64,000 nt of DNA from Burkholderiales bacterium (GCA_021414305.1 JAIOOS010000028.1:62001-126000); one strand, 5' to 3'; shown: positions 9,504-18,288, counted from the first letter of the stretch. A program made the numbers and translations. Notes: generated by a model from the letters alone, not told the origin.

Positions 9504-11554
9504 GCGGGATCGCTTTGCCTCGGCGCTGGCTGCCGCACTGGCCGGGCTGGCGGCGCCTGCCACGGGAAGCGCGCGACACCCTGTTCCTGCTCGCCGTCAT
9601 CGCCTGGACCGTGCTGCCGCACGCCTCGCACCTGCCGGCCTGGACGATCGCCCTCACCGCCGTGGTCCTGCTCTGGCGCGGCCGCCTGGCGATCGAGAGC
9701 GGCGCGCTGCCGAGCAAGTGGGTCCTGCTGAGCGTGCTGACGGCCGCGATCGGCCTCACCTACTGGACCTATGGCGGCCTGCTCGGCAAGGAGCCGGGGG
9801 TGACGCTGGCGGTCGCGCTGATGGCGCTGAAGACGCTCGAGCTGCGCGCCCGGCGCGACGCTTTCGTCGTCTTCTTCCTCGGCTTCTTCATCATCCTCAC
9901 CCACTTCCTTTACTCGCAGTCGCTGCCGGTCGCGGCGGCGATGCTGATCTCGATCTGGGGCCTGCTTACCGCCCTGGTGCTTGCGCACATGCCGGTCGGC
10001 CAGCCGAGCCTGCGCCAGGCCGGTGGCCTGGCGGCGCGGACCGCGCTGCTCGGTGCGCCGGTGATGGCGCTGCTGTTCGTGCTGTTCCCGCGCATCGGCC
10101 CGCTCTGGGGCGTGCCACAGGACGGCATCTCGACCACGGGCCTCTCGAACACCATGCGCATGGGCTCGATGACCGAAGTGGCGCGCGACGAATCGGTGGC
10201 GATGCGCATCCGCTTCGAAGGCCGCGCGCCCTCGCCCGCCGAGATGTATTTCCGCGGCCCGGTGCTGACCCGCTTCGACGGCCTCGAGTGGCGCCCGCTC
10301 GGCCTGCCGTTCGCCCCCGCCGGCGTGCCCGACCGGGTGCCGGTGCTCAAGCCCATCGGCGACCCGGTGCGCTACGAGGCGACGCTCGAGCCGCTGCGCG
10401 TCGCCTCGGTGCCGCTGCTCGAGGCCACCACCGAGATCGCGCCGGTCGAGGGCTTTCGCATCAGCCGGCGCGAAGACCTGCAGTGGCTCGGCGAGCGGCC
10501 GATCTACGAGCGGATCCGGGTGCGTGCCGAGGCCTATCCGCGCTTTGCCCTCAGCGCCGCGCGCCGCTCCGGCGAGATCCAGGAGAGCCTCGAGCTGCCG
10601 CCGGGCTTCAACCCGCGCACCCTGGCCTGGACGCGCGCGCTGCGCGCCGAGCCGACGAACCGCAACATCGACGCCACCGCCTTCGCCAACCTGGTGATGA
10701 GCCACATCCGCGACGGCGGCTACGACTACACGCTCTCTCCCGGCGAATACGGACGGAACGCGGTCGACGAGTTCTGGCTCGACCGCAAGACCGGCTTCTG
10801 CGAGCACTTCGCCGCGGCGTTCGTCGTCATCATGCGCGCCGCCGGCTTCCCGGCGCGCGTGGTCACCGGCTACCAGGGCTCCGACACCGAACCGGTCGAC
10901 GGCTTCTACATCGTTCGCCAGAGCTCGGCGCACGCCTGGGCCGAGTACTGGCAGACGGGATCCGGCTGGATCCGTGCCGACCCCACCGGCGCGGTCTCGC
11001 CCGACCGGATCGGCCGCAGCACGCGGCTCGAGGTGCAGCCGGGGCTGGTGGCCGGCGCGATCGCGGCGATGAGCCCAGAGCTCGTGGCCAGCCTGCGCAA
11101 CGGCTGGGAGGCGATCAACAACCGCTGGAACCAGTGGGTGCTCAACTACACCCGCGGCCAGCAGCTCGACGTGCTGAAGAACATCGGCTTCACCGCGCCC
11201 GACTGGGAAGACCTGGCGCTGCTGCTGATCGGCACCCTGAGCACGCTGGCGCTCGCCGGCGCCGCCTGGGCGTGGCTCGACCGGCACCGCGTCGACCCCT
11301 GGGTCCGCCAGCTCGAGCGCCTGAAGCGCGCCCTGCGCTCGCTCGGCATCGCCGCGGCGCCGCACGAAGCCCCGCGCACGCTCGCCGCCCGGGTGCGCGA
11401 GCACCTCGGCGCGAAGGGCGATCCGCTCGCCGCCGAGCTCGACGCCCTCGAAGCGCAGCGCTACGGCCGGGTCCAGGCGAGCCGACCCGATGCCGCGCTG
11501 ACCCGCCGCTTCACCTCGGAGTCGCGGCGCCTGCGCAGCCTGCTCGCCCGATAA
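9491..11554 (+). CDS. TgpA-like membrane transglutaminase (DUF3488/transglutaminase)
   Basis: A 687-residue integral membrane protein. The N-terminal half has several transmembrane segments (about residues 30-200, DUF3488). A periplasmic transglutaminase core follows, with the catalytic triad visible as Cys437 (TGFCEHFAAAF), His481 (SSAHAWAEYW) and Asp497 (IRADPTGAV). A final transmembrane helix sits at about 575-595 before a cytoplasmic tail. It resembles Pseudomonas TgpA, an essential periplasmic transglutaminase; whether this enzyme cross-links or cleaves is unknown. It starts with GTG inside the end of the DUF58 gene. Confidence 0.93.
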   Translation: MAGLSGIALPRRWLPHWPGWRRLPREARDTLFLLAVIAWTVLPHASHLPAWTIALTAVVLLWRGRLAIESGALPSKWVLLSVLTAAIGLTYWTYGGLLGKEPGVTLAVALMALKTLELRARRDAFVVFFLGFFIILTHFLYSQSLPVAAAMLISIWGLLTALVLAHMPVGQPSLRQAGGLAARTALLGAPVMALLFVLFPRIGPLWGVPQDGISTTGLSNTMRMGSMTEVARDESVAMRIRFEGRAPSPAEMYFRGPVLTRFDGLEWRPLGLPFAPAGVPDRVPVLKPIGDPVRYEATLEPLRVASVPLLEATTEIAPVEGFRISRREDLQWLGERPIYERIRVRAEAYPRFALSAARRSGEIQESLELPPGFNPRTLAWTRALRAEPTNRNIDATAFANLVMSHIRDGGYDYTLSPGEYGRNAVDEFWLDRKTGFCEHFAAAFVVIMRAAGFPARVVTGYQGSDTEPVDGFYIVRQSSAHAWAEYWQTGSGWIRADPTGAVSPDRIGRSTRLEVQPGLVAGAIAAMSPELVASLRNGWEAINNRWNQWVLNYTRGQQLDVLKNIGFTAPDWEDLALLLIGTLSTLALAGAAWAWLDRHRVDPWVRQLERLKRALRSLGIAAAPHEAPRTLAARVREHLGAKGDPLAAELDALEAQRYGRVQASRPDAALTRRFTSESRRLRSLLAR

Positions 11555-11562
11555 TCCGGGCG

Positions 11563-12714
11563 ATGCTTCGTTCCCCGATTCGCCGCAGGCTCGTCATCGG
11601 CGGCGCCGCCCTCGCGACAATGGCGGCGACGTCGGCCGCGGCGCTGCAGAAGTCGGTCGAGGTCGAACCGAAGCCGCCGGCGCCGAAGAAGAAGAAGGCC
11701 TCGCACAAGGCGAAGCCGATCGGTGACGACGACGTTCCCGAGCTCGTCACCTACGGCCGGCGCGGCGACGTGATGGCCTTCGCGGACGCGATCGCCGAGC
11801 GTCGCGGCCTCGAGATCGGCTGGGTTCGCGCGGCGCTCGAGCAGTCGCGGTTCGTGCCGAACGTGGCCCGCTTCATCATGCCGCCGCCCGCGGGCACGGC
11901 GAAGAACTGGGCGGCATACCGGTCGCGCTTTGTCGAGACGATCCGCATCCGCGCCGGCGTCGCCTTCTGGAACGCCAACGAGAAGTGGCTGGCGCTGGCC
12001 GAGGAGCTCTACGGCGTGCCGCCGGAGATCGTGGTCGGCATCGTCGGCGTCGAGTCGATCTACGGCCGGCAGATGGGCAACTTCCGCGTCATCGACGCCC
12101 TCGCCACCCTCGCCTTCGACTTCCCGGTCGGCCGCAAGGACCGGAGCGAGTTCTTCAAGGAGGAGCTCGAGAGCTGGTTCGTGCTCTGCAAGAGCGAAGG
12201 CGTCGATCCGGTCGCCTGGAAGGGCAGCTACGCGGGCGCGATCGGGATGGCGCAGTTCATGCCGTCGAGCTTCAACAAGTACGCGGTCGACCTCGACGGC
12301 GACGGCCACGTCAACCTGCACGAGAGCGCCGCCGACGTGATCGGCAGCGTGGCGCACTACATGGCCGAGTTCGGCTGGAAGCGCGGGCTGCCGGTGCGCT
12401 TCGACGTCAAGCCGCCGACCGATTCGAGCGAGCGGGCGGCCTTGCTGGCGCCGGACATCGTGCCGACCTTCAGCGCCGCGGAGATGCAGGCGCGAGGGGC
12501 TTGGCTGCCGCCGGAGGCAGCGAGCGTGGACAGCGCGCTGGCGCTGGTGGAGCTGCAGAACGGGACCGCGGCGCCGAGCTACGTCGCGGGAACGAGCAAT
12601 TTCTACGCGGTGACGCGCTACAACTGGTCGAGCTACTACGCGATGGCGGTGGTGGAGCTGGGGGAAGCGGTGCGGACCCGAATGAAGGCGACCGCACCGG
12701 CAGTAACCAACTAG
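11563..12714 (+). CDS. mltB: Lytic murein transglycosylase B
   Basis: A 383-residue exported enzyme of glycoside hydrolase family 103. It has an N-terminal signal sequence (about residues 1-27) with no lipobox, then a Lys/Pro-rich linker, then the SLT2 domain. The catalytic Glu is E164 in IVGVESIYGRQMGN. GAIGMAQFMPSSFNKYAVD and a short Asp-rich EF-hand-like stretch (DLDGDGHVNL) are typical. It cleaves peptidoglycan glycan strands, leaving 1,6-anhydro-muramic ends. It starts 8 bases after the transglutaminase gene, so it probably belongs to the same unit. Its stop codon shares a CTAG with the stop codon of the convergent protease gene. Confidence 0.94.
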   Translation: MLRSPIRRRLVIGGAALATMAATSAAALQKSVEVEPKPPAPKKKKASHKAKPIGDDDVPELVTYGRRGDVMAFADAIAERRGLEIGWVRAALEQSRFVPNVARFIMPPPAGTAKNWAAYRSRFVETIRIRAGVAFWNANEKWLALAEELYGVPPEIVVGIVGVESIYGRQMGNFRVIDALATLAFDFPVGRKDRSEFFKEELESWFVLCKSEGVDPVAWKGSYAGAIGMAQFMPSSFNKYAVDLDGDGHVNLHESAADVIGSVAHYMAEFGWKRGLPVRFDVKPPTDSSERAALLAPDIVPTFSAAEMQARGAWLPPEAASVDSALALVELQNGTAAPSYVAGTSNFYAVTRYNWSSYYAMAVVELGEAVRTRMKATAPAVTN

Positions 12715-14162
12715 GGCACGGGCGGGCTGCGCGTCGCAGCAGGATCGTCCGCCTTCGACCAGGCCGCGAATGCATCGACGAGGCCGAAACCCGCCGCTCG
12801 TTCCGCTCCGGCACCCAGGCCGGGCACGATCGGCAGGTTGCTCAGCTCGCTGGCATTCCCGAGCGCCACCGTGCGGGCAGTGTTGCAGAGGACGCTCTTC
12901 ACCTTGCGGGGCGCCAGGCCCGGCTGCTTCTGCAGGATGAGGGCGCACACGCCCGCCACTTCGGCCGTGGCCGCCGAGGTGCCGCTGAAAAGGGCCCAGC
13001 CCGTGCCGGGCGCTGCACCCGGCGTCAGGGGAAATTGCTGCTCGAAGGTGGAAAGCGGCGGCACCGGCAGAACGATGTAGGCGCCGCGATCGTTGCCCGC
13101 CAGACCGCACACGTCGGGAACGAAGCGGTTCTTGCAATCGCCGGCCGTGATCTTGCAGCGGAAGGCGGATCCGCCGTCCCAGACCGACAGGCTCGTGGTG
13201 TCGGCCGGATCGACGTGGACGCCGCCGACGGCGATGACCTGCTTCATCGCCGCCGGAAAGCCGTAGTCGCCATTGCCCGTGCCGGCGACGACCGTGATCC
13301 CTTGCACGACCGCCATGTTGATCTCCGCGGCGATGTGCTCGAGGTCGGGCGGAAGCTTTGTCCAGCAGGTGTTCGTCGCCCGGTCGCACATGTCCCTCGC
13401 CAGGCTGATGGACATGATGTCGGGCAATGGACCCTGGCTCGCGTCGAGGGCGGCGTTGAGGCCTTCGAGGAGCACGCCGTTGCGCAGCTTCATGCCCACC
13501 ACGCGGGCGCGCGGCGCGCAGGCCAGGACGAGCGCTGCCATCGCCGTGCCGTGCCCCCTCGGCGTCGGGCCCGGCCCCACGGCGCCTGGCGAAGTCACCG
13601 CCTCGCGCTCCTTGCAGTCTGCTTCCCGTTCCAGGAAGAAGCGATGGTCGAACGCGAAGTCCGAGTCGAAGATCATCACGGTCACGCCGGTTCCGTCGAA
13701 CCGCTGGCCCTGGACCTTGTCGGCACCGAGAAACTCCGGCACCTGACCGAGCAGGCTCAGGCAAGTCGCTGCCGGCGCCGGCGGCGGCCAGTTCCCGACA
13801 GTGGTGGCGAGGTCGCCGAACGATTGCTGCAGCGCGATGCTCTGGATGAAGGCCGGCAGGCGCGCCGCGACCCTGTCGAGGGCCTGCTGGTCGACGACGG
13901 CAAAGCCCCGGCTGGACCAACCTCCGGGCGGGAGCGCCGTCTTGAACGCGGCGTCGAAACGCTCGGCGCTGCCGCGGATGCACATGGTCGCCGCACCTGT
14001 CGTCGTGACCTCGAAACGGAGGCTTTGAACGAACGCATGGAGGTCGCCCAGCAGTCGCTTCAGCTCCGCGCCGCGATCATCCTGGCGGCTGTAGAGGATC
14101 GAGGCGACCTTCTCCGCCACGGCAGGCACGAATCGAATGGAAAGACAGACGTCGTCAGCCAC
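12711..14162 (-). CDS. Cytoplasmic subtilisin-like (S8) serine protease of the kinase island
   Basis: A 483-residue subtilase. The triad is visible: Asp in VMIFDSDF (about 166), His204 in PRGHGTAMAAL and Ser396 in FSGTSAATAEVAGV, with the oxyanion Asn in AGTGNGDYG. About 150 residues without known domain precede the catalytic part. No signal peptide or membrane segment is seen, so it probably acts in the cytosol. Many Cys residues occur (for example 183, 259, 266, 336, 343, 352). The start is GTG with a strong Shine-Dalgarno (CCGGAGG) seven bases upstream. It is the last gene of a same-strand series with a Ser/Thr kinase. Function in that circuit is unknown; regulated proteolysis is inference. 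Confidence 0.9.
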   Translation of the reverse strand: MADDVCLSIRFVPAVAEKVASILYSRQDDRGAELKRLLGDLHAFVQSLRFEVTTTGAATMCIRGSAERFDAAFKTALPPGGWSSRGFAVVDQQALDRVAARLPAFIQSIALQQSFGDLATTVGNWPPPAPAATCLSLLGQVPEFLGADKVQGQRFDGTGVTVMIFDSDFAFDHRFFLEREADCKEREAVTSPGAVGPGPTPRGHGTAMAALVLACAPRARVVGMKLRNGVLLEGLNAALDASQGPLPDIMSISLARDMCDRATNTCWTKLPPDLEHIAAEINMAVVQGITVVAGTGNGDYGFPAAMKQVIAVGGVHVDPADTTSLSVWDGGSAFRCKITAGDCKNRFVPDVCGLAGNDRGAYIVLPVPPLSTFEQQFPLTPGAAPGTGWALFSGTSAATAEVAGVCALILQKQPGLAPRKVKSVLCNTARTVALGNASELSNLPIVPGLGAGAERAAGFGLVDAFAAWSKADDPAATRSPPVP

Positions 14163-14209
14163 GGCAAACCTCCGGATTCGCCATCAAGTGCTTGTGTTCG
14201 CCGCTCGGC

Positions 14210-14237
14210 GCGACCGCCCCGGTCCGGCGACGGTCGC
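14210..14237. repeat. Inverted repeat in the spacer upstream of the protease gene
   Basis: A 7-base inverted repeat GCGACCG / CGGTCGC separated by 14 bases lies between the 62-residue gene and the subtilase. The loop itself holds CCGG-T-CCGG. No T tract follows, so it is more likely an mRNA processing or stability element, or a protein-binding site, than a terminator. Confidence 0.35.
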
Positions 14238-14250
14238 TCCTTGCAGCGGC

Positions 14251-14439
14251 TCAGGCGGGCCGTTCCTTCAGCGGCGTGCCGATGTCGTCGAACGACGTGC
14301 CGGCAGGCAGGTCCCCGCTCTCGAGAACCTCGTTGATCTCCGCGACCCTCTCGAGGGCGACGCGCATCTCGCTGACGAGAAGCGTGTGACGCTCGTGCAG
14401 CTTCTCGATCTGCTCCGTGGTGAGTCCCATGGTCTTCAT
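14251..14439 (-). CDS. Small helical protein between kinase and protease
   Basis: A 62-residue protein that I do not recognise. Residues 7-42 look like an amphipathic helix or coiled coil (TTEQIEKLHERHTLL, then MRVALERVAEINEVLE), followed by a loop with GTSFDDIG. No Cys, signal peptide or membrane segment. The start is 10 bases after the kinase stop, with a good ribosome-binding site (GGGGAAGG) before the ATG, and an 88-base spacer separates it from the protease. Its place suggests an adaptor, inhibitor or substrate of the kinase or protease; that is inference. Confidence 0.65.
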   Translation of the reverse strand: MKTMGLTTEQIEKLHERHTLLVSEMRVALERVAEINEVLESGDLPAGTSFDDIGTPLKERPA

Positions 14440-14449
14440 GCCTTCCCCG

Positions 14450-17221
14450 TCAAAAGAACATGTCGGCGGTTCGGGCCGACTCCGATTGAGATCTGACCGG
14501 CTTCAGCCACTCGCCTCGAGCCGATTCCACGCGCGCGACCAGCGGCGACGACGCACCGAAGGCGACCCGCAGGCCTGGCAGACCGGCATCGACGATGGTC
14601 AGCGCCTCGGGCCCCCGTTTCGTTCGTGCCAGCAGCACCGCACGATTCAGGCCGTACAGCATACGCAGCGGATGCTCGCGACCGTAGTCCCGCTCCAGGT
14701 CCGCCTCGGCCGCCTGGAGGAGAGCGAGGGCTTCCTCGCGCCGGCCCTGCCCTTCGAGGCCGAGGGCCAGGGTGACATTGGCCCGGCCGCGCAGCGGCAC
14801 CGCCGGGTTCGCGTCCAGCAAGGCCAGCGCCTCGCGGGCGCGCTGCTCGGCTTCACCGTAGGCAGACGCGAGAAGCCCGGCCTCGGCAAGGGTCAGCAAG
14901 GCCTGCACGCGGTACGTGGCTGGCCTCGAGGCCGCTGCGGCGATGTCGCCAAGCTGCACACGCACCTCCGGCCGCCCGTCGAGCAGGCCGTTCTGCGCCA
15001 GCGCGCGTGCCGCCGTGATCGCGCTGACCGCCTGGAGAATCGGCGCGGAAGGATCGGCGCTCGCCAGGAGCAAGTCGTCGACGAGCGGAAGTGCCGACTC
15101 CGAGGGCCCGGTGCGCAGCAGGGACACGGCCCACAGCCTGCGCAGAAAGTCGCAATCGGCGTTGTGCTTGCCGGACAGCCGCTCGCACGCAGGCATCAGG
15201 CGACCCGCCGTCGCGGCGGCTTCGTGGAACCGGCCGGCCCGAAGGAGCGCGTTGGCCCGGGCGATCGCCACCTCTTGGCGGTAGCGCTCGTCGGCGGACG
15301 CGTCGGCGTTGGCGCGGGCCACGGCATCGGCCAGCAGTGCCAGCGCCACGTCATGGCGACCGAGTTCGCCTTCCACCTCGGCCAGGCCGCGCATCGCTTC
15401 GATCGTCTGGATGTGACTCGATCCGAACGCGAGCGCGGATTGCGCCATCCCCACCGTGAAGTCCTCGCGCGCCTGCGTGTAGTTGCCCGCGCCACGCGCG
15501 ATCCAGCCCTTGCCCAGCACCAGCCTGGCCTGCAGCTCGTGGTCTTCGGCGAACGGCGCAGCCGCCGAAGCGGCGTTCGCGATCAACGCCGCTGCGCGCT
15601 CCTCGTCGCCGAGCTGATAGGCATTCAAGGCGCGGTTCGTCAGCGTCATCGCCAGATCGTGCCGCTTGCCGGTTCGCTCCTGCAGGGCCGCCAGTCGCCC
15701 GAGCGTCGTGTCGGCGACGGTGAACAGCCCCAGGTTGCCCTGCATCTGCGCGACGATGTCGAGTACCGATGCGAGCAGATCCGGCTGCTCCTTGAGGTCG
15801 ACGACGGCACGATCGCTGGCGCTTTCGAGGATGTTTCGCGCCGTCGGCTCGGTGCCTTTTGCGCGGTCCGGATCGGCGACGCGGAACATCTCGATGAGGA
15901 AGTCGCGCGCCGCCACTGCCCGGACCGACTCGTTACGAGCCCTGATCCCCATGACCAGCGCGAAGGCGGTCAAGGTCAGCAGCGCCAGCGTCATGGCAAA
16001 GGTGGCGCCGACCGCCAGCCGATGCCGTCGGCAGAACTTCAGCGCCTGCTCCAGAGTTCCCGTCGGTTTGGCCGCGACCGGCCTGCCGTCACGCCAGTTC
16101 TGCAGATCGACGGCGAGTGCCTCCACACTCGAATAGCGCGCGCCGGGTTGCTTCGCCAGGCATTTGCAGACGATCGCGTCCAGGTCCCGGTCGAGTGCCT
16201 TGACGAGTCCGCTCGGCGTCGTCGCCCGGCGCTCCGCGGCCTGCGTGCTCGGAGGGCGACGGCTCGGCGGCGCGGGATCCGTCGTGACGATCGCCTGCTC
16301 CACCTGCGCCGCCGAGCTCCCGTTGAGGTCGTAGGGTCGAGCGCCGCAAACCAGCTCGTACAGCACGACTCCCAGGGAGTAGATGTCGCATGCCGTGGTC
16401 AGCGCTTGGCCCAGTACCTGTTCCGGGCTCGCATACTGCAAGGTCAGGGGCCGGCCGTGCTCGAGCGTCAGCTCGCTTTCCTTCGGCGCATCGCCTTCGG
16501 GTTCGAGCAGCTTGGCAATGCCGAAATCGAGGAGGCGGACCTGCCCTTCCCGGGTGACGAGGATGTTGGCAGGCTTGAGGTCGCGGTGGATGATCAGGTT
16601 CTTGTGCGCGTGCTGGACGGCCGCCAGCACCTGGCGAAAGACCTCGAGGCGATCCCGAACGGCCATTCGTTCCGCGTCGCACCATGCCGTGATCGGTTCG
16701 CCTTCGACGTACTCGAGGGCCAGCCACGGCTGACCGTCGGCCGTGACGCCGGCGTCGTGCAGGCCGGCGATATGCGGATGCCGCAGCGATGCGAGGATGT
16801 CCCGTTCACGCGAGAAACGCTGAGCGAGAGCGTCGACCTCGCGGCTGGACGCGTGGCGGAACAGCAGCTTGATCGCGACCTGCCGCGCGAACGCGCCATC
16901 GACCCGATCGGCCAGCCAGACCTCGGCCATGCCGCCCGAGCCGACATGGCGGACCAGCCGATAGGGTCCGATCCGGCTGCCTTCGGACCAGCCGGGGACA
17001 GCGACCGGCTCGGGCGGCTCGATCCTCGGCAGGATTTCGAGAAAGGTGTTGCCGGAGAGATGCCGACGAACCGCAAGCATCCGCTCCAGCTGCGGCAACA
17101 GGCGGTGGCCACGCGCTTTCAGTTCCGCCAGCCACGCGGCGAGCGCCGGTTCCTCGAGGACATCGGCCTGCTCGTAGAGCTGCGACAGCTCCTGCCAGTC
17201 GACGACTGAATCGCGAATCAT
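14450..17221 (-). CDS. Transmembrane Ser/Thr protein kinase with TPR-like sensor
   Basis: A 923-residue Hanks-type kinase. The Gly-rich loop is GSGGMAEVW (94-102), the ATP-binding Lys is K118 (VAIK), the catalytic loop HRDLKPAN starts at 212 and DFG is at 232-234; all key residues are present, so the kinase should be active. One membrane helix lies at about 403-425. The roughly 490 residues after it form helical repeats (TPR-like) and should be outside the membrane as sensor. An 80-residue helical leader precedes the kinase domain. This layout is typical of kinases encoded next to ECF sigma factors of the ECF43 type, and such a gene stands divergently at 18289. The gene begins with ATG without clear ribosome-binding site. 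Confidence 0.95.
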   Translation of the reverse strand: MIRDSVVDWQELSQLYEQADVLEEPALAAWLAELKARGHRLLPQLERMLAVRRHLSGNTFLEILPRIEPPEPVAVPGWSEGSRIGPYRLVRHVGSGGMAEVWLADRVDGAFARQVAIKLLFRHASSREVDALAQRFSRERDILASLRHPHIAGLHDAGVTADGQPWLALEYVEGEPITAWCDAERMAVRDRLEVFRQVLAAVQHAHKNLIIHRDLKPANILVTREGQVRLLDFGIAKLLEPEGDAPKESELTLEHGRPLTLQYASPEQVLGQALTTACDIYSLGVVLYELVCGARPYDLNGSSAAQVEQAIVTTDPAPPSRRPPSTQAAERRATTPSGLVKALDRDLDAIVCKCLAKQPGARYSSVEALAVDLQNWRDGRPVAAKPTGTLEQALKFCRRHRLAVGATFAMTLALLTLTAFALVMGIRARNESVRAVAARDFLIEMFRVADPDRAKGTEPTARNILESASDRAVVDLKEQPDLLASVLDIVAQMQGNLGLFTVADTTLGRLAALQERTGKRHDLAMTLTNRALNAYQLGDEERAAALIANAASAAAPFAEDHELQARLVLGKGWIARGAGNYTQAREDFTVGMAQSALAFGSSHIQTIEAMRGLAEVEGELGRHDVALALLADAVARANADASADERYRQEVAIARANALLRAGRFHEAAATAGRLMPACERLSGKHNADCDFLRRLWAVSLLRTGPSESALPLVDDLLLASADPSAPILQAVSAITAARALAQNGLLDGRPEVRVQLGDIAAAASRPATYRVQALLTLAEAGLLASAYGEAEQRAREALALLDANPAVPLRGRANVTLALGLEGQGRREEALALLQAAEADLERDYGREHPLRMLYGLNRAVLLARTKRGPEALTIVDAGLPGLRVAFGASSPLVARVESARGEWLKPVRSQSESARTADMFF

Positions 17222-17299
17222 GGCGTGGACGCAGTCATGAGTCTGGAGAATACGTCGCGTCCGCGAGCGTCGGCAAGCTGCATCCCCACGGCTGCGCCC

Positions 17300-17557
17300 T
17301 CACCGTTCGCTCGCCGGTGCCTGCGGCCGCCGTGGCTGCGCCGGCGGCATCGACTCGGCATCGCGTGCCATGCGCGGGATGGAACGAGTGGAGCTCCCGC
17401 GATCGGGCCCGAACAGGCGACCGGTCAGGCCCGTCAGCATGCCTTCGGGAGCTGCCGCCAACCCTCCCAGGAGCGCCGCGGTGAGCGCAATCACGATCCC
17501 ACGCGCCCGGCAACTCCCTGGTCGGCGCGACGGAGGGGCGGACTTCGGCCTGGGCAT
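17300..17557 (-). CDS. Possible small single-span membrane protein
   Basis: An open frame of 85 residues, not recognised. It has a basic Pro-rich N-terminus, one hydrophobic stretch (GIVIALTAALLGGLAAAPEG, about 20-39) and a polar tail. It lies 78 bases upstream of the kinase in the same direction. There is no good ribosome-binding site and an alternative frame (17235-17585) covers the same DNA, so it is uncertain. Two neighbouring small membrane-protein genes with better starts make it credible. Confidence 0.38.
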   Translation of the reverse strand: MPRPKSAPPSRRPGSCRARGIVIALTAALLGGLAAAPEGMLTGLTGRLFGPDRGSSTRSIPRMARDAESMPPAQPRRPQAPASER

Positions 17558-17618
17558 GGGAGCTTTCGGAGTGTCTCTTCGGCAATACGGATCGGCACCA
17601 GGCGAAGCGGACGCGGCG

Positions 17619-17828
17619 TCAACAAGAAGTCAGCCGATGGATGCCGGCGCCTGCATGGGCATACAGATCGGGTGCATCGCCTGCAAGCCAGGCGAGAAAG
17701 AGCGCGACCACAAGCACCACGACCAGGGCGAGGACTACCGCGAGCGCTGCGACCCGGGCCAACCGTGCACCTATCGGCCACCGCGGGCGGGGGCCGCTCG
17801 GACCTGCAGCTGAAGTCAAAGGGATCAT
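17619..17828 (-). CDS. Small single-span membrane protein of the kinase island
   Basis: A 69-residue protein of unknown function with one long hydrophobic helix (about residues 27-50; VAALAVVLALVVVLVVALF) between a basic N-terminus and a short polar C-terminus. The start is well supported: AGGAG stands eight bases before the ATG. It has the strand of the kinase and sits between two other small open frames with a membrane helix. It might be a partner of the kinase or an anti-sigma-like membrane anchor; neither is shown by sequence. Confidence 0.6.
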   Translation of the reverse strand: MIPLTSAAGPSGPRPRWPIGARLARVAALAVVLALVVVLVVALFLAWLAGDAPDLYAHAGAGIHRLTSC

Positions 17829-17867
17829 GCTGATTTCTCCTGCAGAGCTGGCTGCTTTCCCCCGCTT

Positions 17868-18131
17868 TCACCGTTCGAATTCCTGCGGCGCCATCCTCGC
17901 CAGCCGGGCTTCCGCCCTCGGCGCGCTTGCGGCAGCCGGGCCTTGCGCCGCGTCCCCGTCCGCATAGCCGGCCAGCGCCACCACCCGCTGATCGGCCAGG
18001 GGCCCGAACACCAGGAACGCGAACGAGCTCACCGCGACGACGGCGGCGGCGCCGACCAGGGCCTTTCCTCTCGACGGCGGCACCAGGCAGAACGCAGGCG
18101 CCGCGCCGCTCTCCACTTCTAGCGATTCCAT
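17868..18131 (-). CDS. Small membrane protein, first gene of the kinase unit
   Basis: An 87-residue protein, not recognised. Residues 1-20 are polar, a membrane helix spans about 23-43 (KALVGAAAVVAVSSFAFLVF), and the C-terminal half is Ala-rich with charged residues (RAEARLARMAPQEFER). The ATG at 18131 is preceded by AAGGAA, a good ribosome-binding site, so this start is preferred to one at 18341 that would overlap the divergent sigma factor gene. It lies 157 bases from that gene and is presumably the first gene read from the divergent promoter region. Confidence 0.6.
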   Translation of the reverse strand: MESLEVESGAAPAFCLVPPSRGKALVGAAAVVAVSSFAFLVFGPLADQRVVALAGYADGDAAQGPAAASAPRAEARLARMAPQEFER

Positions 18132-18252
18132 GTCGTTTCCTTCCGCGGCGGCTGCCGCCCTGCGCGCGATGAACCATTCATCCCGTCGAGGAGGAGTACG
18201 ACCCGGTTGCCACGAAGCGGACGCCTGCGCGCGCAATCTCCGCCGAAAAAGT

Positions 18253-18274
18253 GGACGCGCCGCGGACGCGCCGC
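18253..18274. repeat. Perfect tandem 11-base repeat before the ECF sigma gene
   Basis: Two abutting copies of GGACGCGCCGC end 14 bases before the sigma factor ATG. The period (11 bases, about one helical turn) would place both copies on the same DNA face, as expected for a dimeric operator, and the position would also affect translation. A partial copy (GCGGACGC) lies further upstream. Function is inferred from position only. Confidence 0.5.
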
Positions 18275-18288
18275 TACCCTTGCCCGCC

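Noticed and set aside
9407..11404. A 665-codon minus-strand frame over the TgpA-like gene
   Set aside because: His/Gly/Arg-rich shadow of a real membrane protein; no motif.
17235..17585. A 116-codon minus-strand frame covering the same DNA as the 85-residue small membrane protein
   Set aside because: No hydrophobic helix, biased composition, overlaps a more plausible frame; not convincing as a gene.
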